Shown here: in pieces, positions 41,770 to 50,631 of the stretch
How the letters are laid out: each line of letters starts with the position of its first letter
Position numbering within the stretch: position 1 is the stretch's first letter
Source of the DNA: Mesorhizobium sophorae
GTDB lineage: Bacteria; Pseudomonadota; Alphaproteobacteria; Rhizobiales; Rhizobiaceae
Direction: 5' to 3'
Length of the DNA stretch: 64,000 nt
Assembly (NCBI RefSeq): GCF_002270415.1
Contig: NZ_NNRI01000022.1
Span: 992,001 to 1,056,000 of the forward strand
Notes under the pieces: model-generated
The model's input: only the letters and a program-made list of their open reading frames with translations
Databases searched by the model: none
What the model was told of the DNA's origin: nothing
Program-made: the position numbers and the translations under genes

Positions 41770-42222
41770 TCGGTCATTCCGCCGGCGAGCCTGGCCGGCA
41801 AGGCGGTGCGGCCGACCTTCACCGGCCCGCTCGACGTGCTGCGCCGCTCGGCCGAGGCGCGCGACACCATCCAGGTGGTGACGACGGCCATGCAGATGGC
41901 GCAGTTCGATCCCGGCGTGATGGACAACATCGACAGCGACGAGGCAATCAAGATCGTGCAGGGCGCCGGCCGCAGCCCGCAGCGTATTTTCCGCCGCAGG
42001 CAAGAGGTCGACAACCTGCGCGATGCCCGCGCCAAGGCAAGCCAGGCCCAGGCCGACATGGCGGCGATCGCCAGCGCAGGGAAGGCGGCCAAGGATGCCG
42101 TACCGGCGGCCGTGCAGGCGCGCGACAGCGGCCTGCTCGACGGATTGCAAGGCATGCTGCAGGGCCAGGCCGGGCCGGGGGATCCGGGAGGGGCGAGTGG
42201 TTCGGCGGGTGGCGGCGCATGA
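41770..42222 (+). pseudogene. portal (head-tail connector) protein, C-terminal remnant
   Basis: The frame matches the C-terminal part of a podovirus head-tail connector protein: RPTFTGPLDVLRRSAEARDT, QFDPGVMDNIDSDEAIKIV, RIFRRRQEVDNLRDARAKAS, then a Gly-rich end. Only ~145 residues remain where ~500 are normal, and the upstream boundary coincides with a palindromic repeat. The N-terminal clip and wing are gone, so the protein is most likely non-functional. Its stop overlaps the next ATG as ATGA. Confidence 0.7.
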
Positions 42223-42542
42223 GCCACAAACGCTTTGCCCATTCCGCGCAGGCCGGCGGCCCAACCAAGGCCCGTGAGGCGCTGGCCAAGGCGTATCTCC
42301 GGGTGTTTTCCGGCGCCGACGGCGAGATGGTGCTGGCCGACCTTGCGGCGACGGTCGGCTACTACAGGCGCCCGTCCTATGGCGAGTGGATGGCACGGAC
42401 CCGTACGCCCAACGGCTTCGAGCTGCACAGCGCGCTCAGCAACGCGCGCGCCGAAGTGGTGCAGCACATCATGGGATTTCTGACGCTGGACGAGGCGCAA
42501 CTGCTGGCGCTGGAGAAGGCGGCGAAGGCTGAGGAGGGGTAG
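42219..42542 (+). CDS. Bbp19-like phage protein
   Basis: A 107-aa protein of the Bbp19 type known from Bordetella podovirus BPP-1: AREALAKAYLRVFSGADGEM, VLADLAATVGYYRRPS, LHSALSNARAEVVQHIMGFL. It overlaps the portal remnant by 4 nt (ATGA), so it belongs to the head operon. Its role is unknown. Confidence 0.7.
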   Translation: MSHKRFAHSAQAGGPTKAREALAKAYLRVFSGADGEMVLADLAATVGYYRRPSYGEWMARTRTPNGFELHSALSNARAEVVQHIMGFLTLDEAQLLALEKAAKAEEG

Positions 42543-42574
42543 GTGGCGGTTCTGCTGAGTTTGGCGCTCTACGG

Positions 42575-42727
42575 CGCTCCCCTCTGGGCGGCCGGCCATC
42601 TCCCCGCACCGGGGGAGATTAGCCCTCAGCGCGCCGCTTTCGCCAATCGCCAACGTTGCGGAGTGAGCGAGGCGTCGAAGCTGCCAATCTCCCCCCGTGT
42701 GGGGGAGACTGGCCGTCACCGGCGCCA
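42575..42727. repeat. palindromic repeat, intergenic
   Basis: A full copy: CCGGCCATCTCCCCGCACCG / CGGGGGAGAT at one end, GCCAATCGCCAACGTTG in the middle, and CCAATCTCCCCCCGTGTGG at the other. It separates the Bbp19-like gene from a lipoprotein gene on the other strand. Confidence 0.75.
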
Positions 42728-42732
42728 GTGCC

Positions 42733-43053
42733 TCAATAATCGCCGTTATAATACCGGTCGTCGCAGGGCGCGGTGTAGATGCGGCCGTCGCGGTCCTGGT
42801 AGCGGCACATCTGTTCGCCGCGGCGTTGCGGTTGCGGGGTGGTGGCTGAGCCGACGACCGCGCCGAGCAGGGCGCCGCTGGCCGCGCCAATGACCGTGCT
42901 CTTGGTGTTGCCGCCAATGGCCTGGCCGACGAGAGCGCCGCCGGCGCCGCCGATCAGCGCGCCGGTTCCGGCTCTCTGCTGGCCTTCGGTCTGTGCGCAG
43001 CCTGCAAGTGCTGCAGTCATCAGCACGGCGGCGATGGCTTTGTGAAAGTTCAT
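42733..43053 (-). CDS. glycine-zipper lipoprotein
   Basis: A 106-aa lipoprotein: MNFHKAIAAVLMTAALAGC has a LAGC lipobox. The body is a glycine-zipper membrane segment (ALIGGAGGALVGQAIGGNT, STVIGAASGALLGAVVGSAT) of the YMGG type, followed by MCRYQDRDGRIYTAPCDDRY. Similar proteins are common in rhizobial envelopes. Its minus orientation inside the phage head module suggests a cargo or insertion gene. Confidence 0.75.
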   Translation of the reverse strand: MNFHKAIAAVLMTAALAGCAQTEGQQRAGTGALIGGAGGALVGQAIGGNTKSTVIGAASGALLGAVVGSATTPQPQRRGEQMCRYQDRDGRIYTAPCDDRYYNGDY

Positions 43054-43366
43054 ATGAAGTCTCCCTTGAATGCCTGAAATCCCTATCGCTCGCCACGTGC
43101 CGCCGCATTGCGGCGGAACGGGGGCACCAGGCCTCACGATATAAGACAGGGTTTCTCGGGCGTTGATGGACCGAGGCCCGAAAACACCTCATGCGAACAA
43201 GGCGGTAGCGCCGATCCTTGTCAGAATGATTCAGCCTTTGCCGGTTCGGCCTGGTTGCGCCCGGCCCTTCGCTATCGCTCCGGGCGTTCGTCGTTTGGAA
43301 AGCCAAGCAATTGGCTTCCCATGCGCTGCGCGCACCACTCCTCACTGAAACAATGGAGACATACCA
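43054..43366. other. intergenic region before the structural operon
   Basis: About 310 bp between a minus-strand lipoprotein and the plus-strand structural genes. I see no convincing gene or RNA. It includes an ATGGAGAC ribosome site immediately before the next ATG and presumably the structural promoter. Confidence 0.5.
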
Positions 43367-43939
43367 ATGACCCGAGGTCTTCCCCGCACACTTGTCCGCG
43401 CCGCCGCCCGTGAGGCCGGCCTTGCCCCGCCGAAAGCCGGCCTAAAGACCATCACATCAGGGCAGGGCGGCGCCTTCCGCACCGTCTTTTCGTTCAGTGC
43501 CATGCCGGTGCCGGTCACAGACGCGCTGGCCTATGCCAGCCAGAAGATCTTCGACTTCACCGACGGCAAGGTGCGCATCAAGGGCGGCACGGCAAGATTG
43601 CAGTTCGCCGTACTCAGCCCCCGCGCGGCGACCATCAATGACAATGCGGCACTCACCTGGTCGGTCGGCTCGTCGGCGGCATCGAGCGCGACGCTGGCCT
43701 CGACCATGGTCAACGTGCTCGCCGCCACCGCTCGCACGCTCGACGGCGCCGGTGCGGCACTCTCCACCGCCTCGACCGCCGACATCGCCGCCGCCGCGAC
43801 TCTGGATGGCACCACCACGCCGGTCGATCTCTATCTCAACCTGGCCTTGCCCACCGGCACTGATATCGATGCCGACGGGACGATCGCGGTGACCGGGACG
43901 ATCACGGTGCTGTGGGAGAACTGGGGGGATAATATCTAG
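43367..43939 (+). CDS. putative phage structural/decoration protein
   Basis: A 190-aa protein. After a basic N terminus (LPRTLVRAAAREAGLAPPK) comes a beta-rich domain (GAFRTVFSFSAMPVPVTDAL, ASQKIFDFTDGKVRIKGG, DLYLNLALPTGTDIDADGTI, ITVLWENWGDNI). Its place before the scaffold gene and its Ala/Thr-rich beta pattern suggest a head-associated decoration or fibre protein. I do not recognise a named family. Confidence 0.55.
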   Translation: MTRGLPRTLVRAAAREAGLAPPKAGLKTITSGQGGAFRTVFSFSAMPVPVTDALAYASQKIFDFTDGKVRIKGGTARLQFAVLSPRAATINDNAALTWSVGSSAASSATLASTMVNVLAATARTLDGAGAALSTASTADIAAAATLDGTTTPVDLYLNLALPTGTDIDADGTIAVTGTITVLWENWGDNI

Positions 43940-43984
43940 GCGCGCCCACAAACATAGGCGATTGACGCAAGCGGCGATGACGGC

Positions 43985-44035
43985 CGATCTCCCCTCTCGT
44001 GGAGGGAGATTGGCAGCTTTGCCGCCGGCTCTATT
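43985..44035. repeat. partial palindromic repeat
   Basis: GATCTCCCCTCTCGTGGAGG-GAGATTGG plus a GCAGCTTTGCCGCC tail: a shortened member of the GATCTCCCC repeat family. Confidence 0.6.
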
Positions 44036-44062
44036 CTAACCTCTCACCAAAGGAAATCTCAC

Positions 44063-44974
44063 ATGACAGATCTGGCAGACGCCGGGTCCGTGGCGGCGCG
44101 TGCGCAGCCGGCGGGCAACCCGGCACGGTCACCGGCTGGTGCGGACAACGGGTCCGCCGCGCCTGTCGTCCAAAGTTGGTTTGACGGTCTTTCCGAAGGC
44201 AACCGCAAGCTCGCTGAAACCAAGGGCTGGACCAAGCCTGAAAGCCTCGATCGGGTTTTCACATCCTATGCGGAGCTGGAGCGGCAGCAGGGTGAGAGCC
44301 TGCGCGTTCCCCAGCCTGACGCATCCCGGGAAGACTGGGACCGGTTTCATGCCCGGCTGCCGGAGGCGATGCGTCCGGTCACCTCGTCCGAGAAGGTCGA
44401 GTACCGACGCCCGGATGGGTTGCCGGAAAACTTCGCCTATTCGGACGAACTCGCCCAGGCGTCCAAGGCCTGGGCGGTCGAAGCCGGTGCCTCGCCGAAG
44501 ACCGCGCAGGCCTATCACGACAAGTTCGTCGGCTACATGGCCGAGCAGGCAAAAGCACAGGAGATCGCGCTCGCCCGCTCGGTCGAGGCCACCCATGACG
44601 ACCTTGTCAGGGACTGGGGGCCGACCGACAGCGACGGCTTTCGCCGCAAGCTCGAGGTCGCCAACCGGGCCATGAAGAAGCTCGGCCTGGTCGACGCCTA
44701 CAAAGCGAAGGGCATCCTTCTGCCTGACGGGGCGCTGACCGATCCGCAGATCGCCAAGGCGTTCCACGCCATCGGCGAGGCGATGTTCACGGAAGACACG
44801 ATCGACGGCGGTGCTGCTTTCAGCGGAGCCAATCCGTTCAAGCGCAACGCCGCCGGCGAACGCAACATTTCGGCGATTTCAGCCCTCGTCAAAAGCGACC
44901 CCGCCCGTGCCCGGAGGCTGGCCCGCGAAGCCGGTGAGAACCCGGATCGGTGGATGCCGAATAATCCTCGCTGA
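44063..44974 (+). CDS. putative capsid scaffolding protein
   Basis: A 303-aa acidic, helical protein directly before the major capsid gene, the normal place of a scaffold. An Ala/Pro/Gly-rich N terminus leads into WFDGLSEGNRKLAETKGWTK and YAELERQQGESLRVPQPDAS. A long helical middle follows (AQAYHDKFVGYMAEQAKAQE), then a C-terminal basic end (SDPARARRLAREAGENPDRW) suited to contact the coat. The assignment rests on position and composition. Confidence 0.65.
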   Translation: MTDLADAGSVAARAQPAGNPARSPAGADNGSAAPVVQSWFDGLSEGNRKLAETKGWTKPESLDRVFTSYAELERQQGESLRVPQPDASREDWDRFHARLPEAMRPVTSSEKVEYRRPDGLPENFAYSDELAQASKAWAVEAGASPKTAQAYHDKFVGYMAEQAKAQEIALARSVEATHDDLVRDWGPTDSDGFRRKLEVANRAMKKLGLVDAYKAKGILLPDGALTDPQIAKAFHAIGEAMFTEDTIDGGAAFSGANPFKRNAAGERNISAISALVKSDPARARRLAREAGENPDRWMPNNPR

Positions 44975-45016
44975 CTTTGAGAGATCACCGCTAACCAACG
45001 CAAAAGGAAGAGAAAA

Positions 45017-46006
45017 ATGGCAGATGCCTACACCCGTATTGCGGACGCGATCGTTCCGTCCGTCTATGCGCAATATGCGTTCGAGGAACATGTCCAATCG
45101 CTCGAAATCTACCAGGCCGGGATCCTGTTTTCCGACCCGGCCATCGCCTCGAAACTGTCTATGGGTGGCCGCTCGGTCGACATGCCCGGCTGGAAGGATC
45201 TCGGCAACGATCCGTCCGAGCCGGTCAATGACGATCCGGCCGATTCGATCGAGATGAAGAAGATCGGCTCGCGTCGCGAGGTCGCCGCCCGCGATGTCCG
45301 TGCCCAGGCGTGGGGCGTTCCGGACCTGACCTCGATCCTGGCGGGTGACGATCCGCAGAAGCTGATCGTCAAGCGGCAGACCGAGTACTGGCAGCGCGCC
45401 AACAAGCTGACCTTGCTCGGCATCCTGAAAGGCGTCGTCGCCGACAACATCGCCAATGACGGCAGCGACCTGGTGCGCACCACCGGCGCCTCCATTGTCG
45501 ACACCGACATCATCGAGGCCGCCTATCTGATGGGCGACCGCGCCGACAAGTTCAAGACGATCTGGATGCACTCCAAGCAGATGAAGGCGCTGAAGCTCGC
45601 CGACCTCATCGACTATGTGCCGTCTTCGCAGCAGGGCGGGCCGCTGATCCCCTATTACATGGGGCTGCGCGCCGTCGTCGACGACGACATTCCCGTAGTG
45701 GCGGGCGTCTACACGGCGTTCATGTTCAAGGACAAGGCGATCCTGTGGAACGAGCTGCCGGTGAACACCGAAGGCGGGCCGCTGGAGTTCGACCGCAAGC
45801 CACGCCAGGGCCATGGCGGCGGCGTCACCGAAATGGTCGGCCGAAGGCACTTCGTGCCGCATGTTCCCGGCACCCGCTTCCTCGACGCCGCCTCGGCCGG
45901 CGAATTCGCCACCGATGCGGAACTGGCGCTGGCGGCCAACTGGGACCGCACCGCGTCGAGCGTCAAGGCGATGACTTTCATCGCGCTGAAGACGACCGAG
46001 GCCTGA
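45017..46006 (+). CDS. phage major capsid protein
   Basis: A 329-aa coat protein. The pattern matches Gp13-type/HK97-fold-related capsid proteins of podoviruses: AFEEHVQSLEIYQAGILFSD, RSVDMPGWKDLGNDPSEPV, YWQRANKLTLLGILKGVVAD, TIWMHSKQMKALKLADLIDY and GVYTAFMFKDKAILWNEL. It is preceded by AAAAGGAAG. It looks intact and would form the head shell around DNA or, here, possibly empty heads. Confidence 0.75.
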   Translation: MADAYTRIADAIVPSVYAQYAFEEHVQSLEIYQAGILFSDPAIASKLSMGGRSVDMPGWKDLGNDPSEPVNDDPADSIEMKKIGSRREVAARDVRAQAWGVPDLTSILAGDDPQKLIVKRQTEYWQRANKLTLLGILKGVVADNIANDGSDLVRTTGASIVDTDIIEAAYLMGDRADKFKTIWMHSKQMKALKLADLIDYVPSSQQGGPLIPYYMGLRAVVDDDIPVVAGVYTAFMFKDKAILWNELPVNTEGGPLEFDRKPRQGHGGGVTEMVGRRHFVPHVPGTRFLDAASAGEFATDAELALAANWDRTASSVKAMTFIALKTTEA

Positions 46007-46233
46007 TCAAGCAGGGCGGGGGCGAAGGCTCCCGCTCCCTTTCCGAAACTCGACGCCAGCCCCGCCCCGGATGACCTGCGGCGCGACAAACCAGCCGCCA
46101 CCCGTGCCGGCAGAGGATCGGGCCGCTGAAACGCGGGCAATGCCTCGTTGATGCGCTGGAGCGGCCGAAGCCCTAGCCAGATCAGAAGGCGGAACTGGCC
46201 CATCCGCCGCTCAAGCTTGCTCCGCGGTGATGA

Positions 46234-46307
46234 TGGAGGTCTGAGTGGGAATTGAACCCACTACGTCGGTTTTGCAGACCGATGCGTCACCGTCCCGCCC
46301 TCAGACC
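46234..46307 (-). tRNA. tRNA-Cys (anticodon GCA)
   Basis: The minus strand folds as GGTCTGA/TCAGACC acceptor, a short GCG/CGC D stem, TCGGT/ACCGA anticodon stem with loop CTGCAAA, GTGGG/CCCAC T stem with TTCAATT loop, discriminator U and encoded CCA. GCA plus U73 is the identity of tRNA-Cys. It lies antisense between the capsid and tail genes of the prophage. Confidence 0.88.
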
Positions 46308-46344
46308 ATCCTGCGTCTTTAGGCAATGCATTGTATCCCGTCAA

Positions 46345-46485
46345 CGAGGGGGAGATCGGATGTCGCGTCGGCTTTCGCCAATCTCAAACGTTGAAGAAGA
46401 GGCCCGGCTTTGAAACTGCCAATCTCCCCACTTGAGGGGGAGATGGCCGGCAGGCCAGAGGGGGGCGCCGTGGAGCGCGATCTCT
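46345..46485. repeat. palindromic repeat, intergenic
   Basis: Contains TTTCGCCAATCTCAAACGTT and then CCAATCTCCCCACTTGAGGG-GGAGATGGCCGGCAGGCC-AGAGGGGG, the same family as at 42575 and 49688. Confidence 0.75.
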
Positions 46486-46507
46486 GATTATCGCCATCCA
46501 ATCCCCA

Positions 46508-46530
46508 AGCCGCTTCGCAGCGGCTTTTTT
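46508..46530 (+). terminator. intrinsic terminator
   Basis: AGCCGCT/AGCGGCT with a TCGC loop followed by T6. It ends transcription from the capsid region before the tail genes, which then start at 46578. Confidence 0.75.
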
Positions 46531-46577
46531 CATTCCCGAAGATATCCCCATCAACCCCGTTCACGGAGGCCTGACCC

Positions 46578-47198
46578 ATGGCCATCACCCCGCTCGATAT
46601 CGCCAATATGGCGCTGGCCGTGCTCGACGAGGCGCCGATCGACAGTCTCGACCAGGACGTCAAGGCTGCGCGCCTCATCAACCTGCATTTCGACCTGACG
46701 CGGGAGGCGGAGCTGACCAAATACGCCTGGTTGTTCGCGATCCTGCGCGCCACGGTCGCGGGCTCGGACACCGGCGGCGACGCGTGCAGCCTGAACTTCG
46801 CCTACGAGTTGCCGGCCGACTGCCTGCGGCCGCTGCCGCCGACCCGCAATGGCGAACCGGATGGCGTGCCAATCTCGTGGCGGCAGGAGGCTGACCTCAT
46901 CTACAGCGACCAGCCCGGGCCGCTGGCGATCCGCTATGTCGCCAACCTCACCGATCCGAACGACTGGGACGCGCTGTTCACCGAAGTGCTGGTGGCGGCA
47001 CTCGCCATCAAGGTCGCGCATCCGCTGACTCACAAGTCGGGCATGATCGACATTGCCCGCTCGGCCTATGACCGGGCGCTTGACGCAGCGCTCAACGCCA
47101 GCGCCATCCAGCGCGGCGGCCGGTCCTACACCGCGTCCTGGGCTTACCAGCGCGGCGACAACCGGTTTGCGCCCGGCGACAGCAGGACTATGCGCTGA
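46578..47198 (+). CDS. tail tubular protein A-like (T7 gp11 type)
   Basis: A 206-aa adaptor-type protein of the podovirus tail: ITPLDIANMALAVLDEAPID, a helix with LINLHFDLTREAELTKYAWL, then a beta part (AYELPADCLRPLPPTRNGEP, LIYSDQPGPLAIRYVANLTD) and a C-terminal helix. In T7-like phages it forms the ring joining portal to nozzle. Its stop and the start of the next gene overlap (TGATG), and the next gene is the matching tail tubular B. Confidence 0.75.
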   Translation: MAITPLDIANMALAVLDEAPIDSLDQDVKAARLINLHFDLTREAELTKYAWLFAILRATVAGSDTGGDACSLNFAYELPADCLRPLPPTRNGEPDGVPISWRQEADLIYSDQPGPLAIRYVANLTDPNDWDALFTEVLVAALAIKVAHPLTHKSGMIDIARSAYDRALDAALNASAIQRGGRSYTASWAYQRGDNRFAPGDSRTMR

Positions 47199-49657
47199 TG
47201 ACGACGCTCTATCCGATCCAGGACGTCTTCACCCGCGGTGAGATCTCGCCGCGCCTGCACGCACGCGCCTCGCTCGATTTCTATCGAGCGGCACTGGCCA
47301 AATGCGAGAACTTCGTCACGCTGCCGCATGGCGGCATCCGCAAGCGTGGCGGCACCTACTTTGCCGGCGAGGTGAAGATTTCGGCGAAGAAGACGCGGCT
47401 GATCCCCTTCATCTTTTCGGCCAACCAGGCCTACGCGCTCGAATTCGGCGACCTCTACATCCGCGTGTACGCCTATGGCGCCCGCGTCGGCACGGTCGAG
47501 GTGGTGACGCCGTATCTCGAGGCCGACCTGTTCAACCTACAGTTCGTGCAATCCGCGGACCAGATGTGGATCACCCATGAGACCTATCCGACCAAGGTGC
47601 TGACGCGCACCGCGCAGACCGCATGGGCCCTGAGCGACTACCAGTTCCTCGACGGTCCCTATGACCCGATCAATGCCACGGCGACGGCGCTGGTCCCGTC
47701 CGACTACGGTTCGCTGACGCCGCCGATGACATCCAACGTCGCGCCAAGCGGCACGGTGTCGGGCTTTGGCGGGTCCGTGGACGCGTGGAAAGTGTTCGAC
47801 AAGGACAGCGTCAGCCACGTCGGCACTGTCGGTGATACCGGTTCCGTCACCTACCGGACGGCCGGCGGCGCGCAGGTCATCGTCGAAAACTACACGCTGA
47901 CCGCACGCTCGGGCGGCACCCAGGACAGGACGCCGACGAACTGGGTGCTCGAAGGGTCGAACAATGGCACGACATGGGTGGCGCTCGACACCCGAACCAG
48001 CGAGATCGCCTGGAACGCCGGTGAAACCCGCTTCTACGAGTTCGTCAACAAGACCGGATTTGAATACCATCGCTTCACCTGGAAGGCGATCGACGGCGCC
48101 ACCGATGTCGACTTCGCCGAACTGACCTTCAATCGCGCCGCCGCCAGCCAGACGCCGTTCAACCTGACGGCCTCCTCCACCGTCGGCATCAATGGCGGCA
48201 CCGGATTCCAGGCCAGCGATGTCGGCCGCGCTGTCCGCCTGTTCGGCTCGGACGGGCGCTGGCGTTGGGCCAAGATCATCGCCCGCGCCAGCACCACCGT
48301 GGTCACCATCCAGCTTTATGGCTTCGCTCTGCCTGACCTCGGCCCGATCACCCGCTGGCGGCTCGGTACCTTCGTTCCCGGCAAGTACGTCCAGTCGGGC
48401 TCGCTCTACGAGGAACGCCTGGCCTTCAGCCGGAAATTTTCGGTCTATGCTTCGGCCACCGGCGATTTCGACAATTTCGCGCTCGGCGAGAAGGACGACG
48501 ACGCGCTGGAGTTCGTGCAGGCCGGCGGAGGCCAGGCCAACGACATCGTCTGGATCGCCGAATCCGACGGCGCGCTGCTGATCGGCACGTCGGGCGGCGT
48601 GCGGGCCCTGTCGGGCTCGGGCATCGACGAGGCGCTGACGCCGACCTCGTTCAAGAACCGGCGTTCGCGCACCTTCGGCTGCGCCCGCATCCGTCCGGTC
48701 GATGCCGGCCAGTCGTTCCTCTATGTCACCCGCTCGCGCAAATCGATCGCCGAGCTGACGCAGACTGCGCAGAGCCGTTTCACCTCCGATGATGTCGGCC
48801 AGATCTCCGAGCATATCCCGAAGCTTGGCGTGGTCGAACTGGCCTTCCAGACCGACCCGGATCCCCTGCTGTGGTTCCCGCTCGGTAATGGCGAGCTTGG
48901 CGGTTATACCCATCAGCCATCCCAGGAAGTCCGAGGCATGCACCGGCATCGCCTGGGCGGCGACTTCGGCGGATTGGGACGGGCGATTGTCGAAAGTGCT
49001 GTGGTGACGCCCGGCCAGAACGGCAACGACGATCTCTGGCTGGTGGTCAAGCGCACCATTGGCGGCGCGACCAGGCGCTTCATCGAGATCAAGACCGCGC
49101 CCTTCGAATATGGCGCGATGGCGGACGCCTTCGAGGTCGATTGCGGCCTGACCTATTCCGGCGCGGCGGTGACCACGGTGGGCGGCGCGCTACATCTCGC
49201 CGGCCAGTCCGTCGACGTGCTGGCCGGTGCAAAGGTCTATCGCGGCCTCACCGTCAGCAGCGGTGGCACCGTGACCTTGCCGCCCGGCTCGGCCGCATCC
49301 GCCAAATGGCAGCTTGGCCTGCCTTATGCGGCGGGCGCCGACACGCTGGAGCTCGATGTCGGCGGCCGTGACGGCTCGGTCATCGGCCGCCGCAAGAAGG
49401 TGGCGAAAGCAATCCTGTCGCTGCTCGAGACCGACACCACCGGGCTCGAAGTGCAATCGCTCATGCGCGGCCGCTGGGAGCCGGTGCGCATACCCTCGAT
49501 CGTCGCGCCGGATGGCGGGGCAACGCTGTTCACCGGCAATGTCGAGGTGCCGATCGACGACAGCTGGGAAGGGCAGGGAAGGGTGAGGATCCGCCACGTC
49601 AACCCGACCCCCTGCACCATCCGCGCCTTCACGCCGGTGTTCGACGCGGAGCCTTAG
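47198..49657 (+). CDS. tail tubular protein B-like with discoidin-like insert
   Basis: An 819-aa tail nozzle protein. The N terminus is typical (YPIQDVFTRGEISPRLHARA, FYRAALAKCENFVTLPHGGI, RKRGGTYFAGEV). Roughly residues 185-310 form an F5/8-type-C/discoidin-like insert (GFGGSVDAWKVFDKDSVSHV, NWVLEGSNNGTTWVALDTR, FEYHRFTWKAIDGATDVDF), likely exposed and able to bind glycans. The propeller-like body resumes with ERLAFSRKFSVYASATGDF and SDGALLIGTSGGVRALSGSG. Full length and intact. Confidence 0.8.
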   Translation: MTTLYPIQDVFTRGEISPRLHARASLDFYRAALAKCENFVTLPHGGIRKRGGTYFAGEVKISAKKTRLIPFIFSANQAYALEFGDLYIRVYAYGARVGTVEVVTPYLEADLFNLQFVQSADQMWITHETYPTKVLTRTAQTAWALSDYQFLDGPYDPINATATALVPSDYGSLTPPMTSNVAPSGTVSGFGGSVDAWKVFDKDSVSHVGTVGDTGSVTYRTAGGAQVIVENYTLTARSGGTQDRTPTNWVLEGSNNGTTWVALDTRTSEIAWNAGETRFYEFVNKTGFEYHRFTWKAIDGATDVDFAELTFNRAAASQTPFNLTASSTVGINGGTGFQASDVGRAVRLFGSDGRWRWAKIIARASTTVVTIQLYGFALPDLGPITRWRLGTFVPGKYVQSGSLYEERLAFSRKFSVYASATGDFDNFALGEKDDDALEFVQAGGGQANDIVWIAESDGALLIGTSGGVRALSGSGIDEALTPTSFKNRRSRTFGCARIRPVDAGQSFLYVTRSRKSIAELTQTAQSRFTSDDVGQISEHIPKLGVVELAFQTDPDPLLWFPLGNGELGGYTHQPSQEVRGMHRHRLGGDFGGLGRAIVESAVVTPGQNGNDDLWLVVKRTIGGATRRFIEIKTAPFEYGAMADAFEVDCGLTYSGAAVTTVGGALHLAGQSVDVLAGAKVYRGLTVSSGGTVTLPPGSAASAKWQLGLPYAAGADTLELDVGGRDGSVIGRRKKVAKAILSLLETDTTGLEVQSLMRGRWEPVRIPSIVAPDGGATLFTGNVEVPIDDSWEGQGRVRIRHVNPTPCTIRAFTPVFDAEP

Positions 49658-49687
49658 CGGCGAGGCGCAAGCCGAAGGTTGCATTCC

Positions 49688-49855
49688 CGCCCACCCCCCT
49701 CTGGCCTGCCGGCCATCTCCCCCGCAAGGGGGGAGATCAGACGGCACCCCTGCCTTCGCCAATCGCCAACGTTGTAGGCGCAGCGGCAACGTCTGAACTG
49801 CCAATCTCCCTCCTTGCGGGGGAGATGGCCGGCAGGCCAGAGGGGGGTGCTGTCC
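49688..49855. repeat. palindromic repeat, complete copy
   Basis: A complete element with terminal inverted repeats CACCCCCCTCTGGCCTGCCG ... CGGCAGGCCAGAGGGGGGTG. Each end also holds a CTCCCCCGCAAGGGGGGAG-type palindrome, and the shared middle TTCGCCAATCGCCAACGTTG is present. Confidence 0.8.
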
Positions 49856-49920
49856 CGTCGGCGTTGATCCTTTCCGCTTCGCGGATCGCCCCCTCACTCC
49901 CCCAAAAGGACCCCCAACCA

Positions 49921-50628
49921 ATGACATCCCCCCATGCCGAGCAACTCGGCAGGGCGCGGACGGCTGCCGAGTTCGCTGCCGTCATCGCCTTGCTCGACAC
50001 CGACCTCAACGACGCGCGTCGCCGCAGGGCCGATCTGGCGCAAGCCGAGGATCGCGCGGTGTTCGGCGATGGCGACCTTGCCGCCGCGCGTGCCGCTCTC
50101 GACGACTGCAACGCGGCAATCGCGTTGCTGGAAAAGACCATCGACGCCGCCGGCAAGCGCCGCGCGGAGGTCGCGCAGAGCGAAGCCCGCGCCGACATCG
50201 CAGCGCTTGGCGACGCGATCAAGGCGAGGGCAGCCCTGCTCGGCGAGCGCTGGCGCTGCGTCCACCGGCTGGTCGAAGAGCTGCGCCAGCAATTGTTCGA
50301 GGCCGATGCGCTGGCCCGCGCCATCGCCACCGCCAACGGCCTGTTCGACGCCGCCGGCGTCGCCGATTTGAAGGTGAACCTGACCACCACCCGCCGCACT
50401 GCCATGGCCGGGCCGCGTGCCGCCGTGCCCGCCCGGCTCGGCCGGCCGGCGCTGCAGGCCGACCGGCTTTTGCTGTCCTTCCTCAGCCCCGGCGGCGCGC
50501 TCGACCCGCGCCCGGCGCTCGGCGCGCCAGTCAAGCGCGTCGAAGGCAAGTCCCCCGAAGTCAGGCGTCCCGAGGGCGCCAAAAGCAAATTCCTTCCCGC
50601 AACCAAACCCTTCGGCGAACGAGGCTGA
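49921..50628 (+). CDS. phage hypothetical coiled-coil protein
   Basis: A 235-aa helical protein. Most of the length is coiled-coil-like (FAAVIALLDTDLNDARRRRA, DCNAAIALLEKTIDAAGKRR, LVEELRQQLFEADALARAIA). A basic, Pro-rich C terminus (VKRVEGKSPEVRRPEGAKSK) follows. The start ATG follows AAAAGGAC. Its location between tail tubular B and the internal virion genes suggests a core or scaffold role, but no family is recognised. Confidence 0.6.
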   Translation: MTSPHAEQLGRARTAAEFAAVIALLDTDLNDARRRRADLAQAEDRAVFGDGDLAAARAALDDCNAAIALLEKTIDAAGKRRAEVAQSEARADIAALGDAIKARAALLGERWRCVHRLVEELRQQLFEADALARAIATANGLFDAAGVADLKVNLTTTRRTAMAGPRAAVPARLGRPALQADRLLLSFLSPGGALDPRPALGAPVKRVEGKSPEVRRPEGAKSKFLPATKPFGERG

Positions 50629-50631
50629 ACC

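Noticed and set aside
29483..46307. tRNA genes as attachment sites of the prophage
   Set aside because: I found no duplicated tRNA 3' end flanking the phage genes and no integrase in the window.
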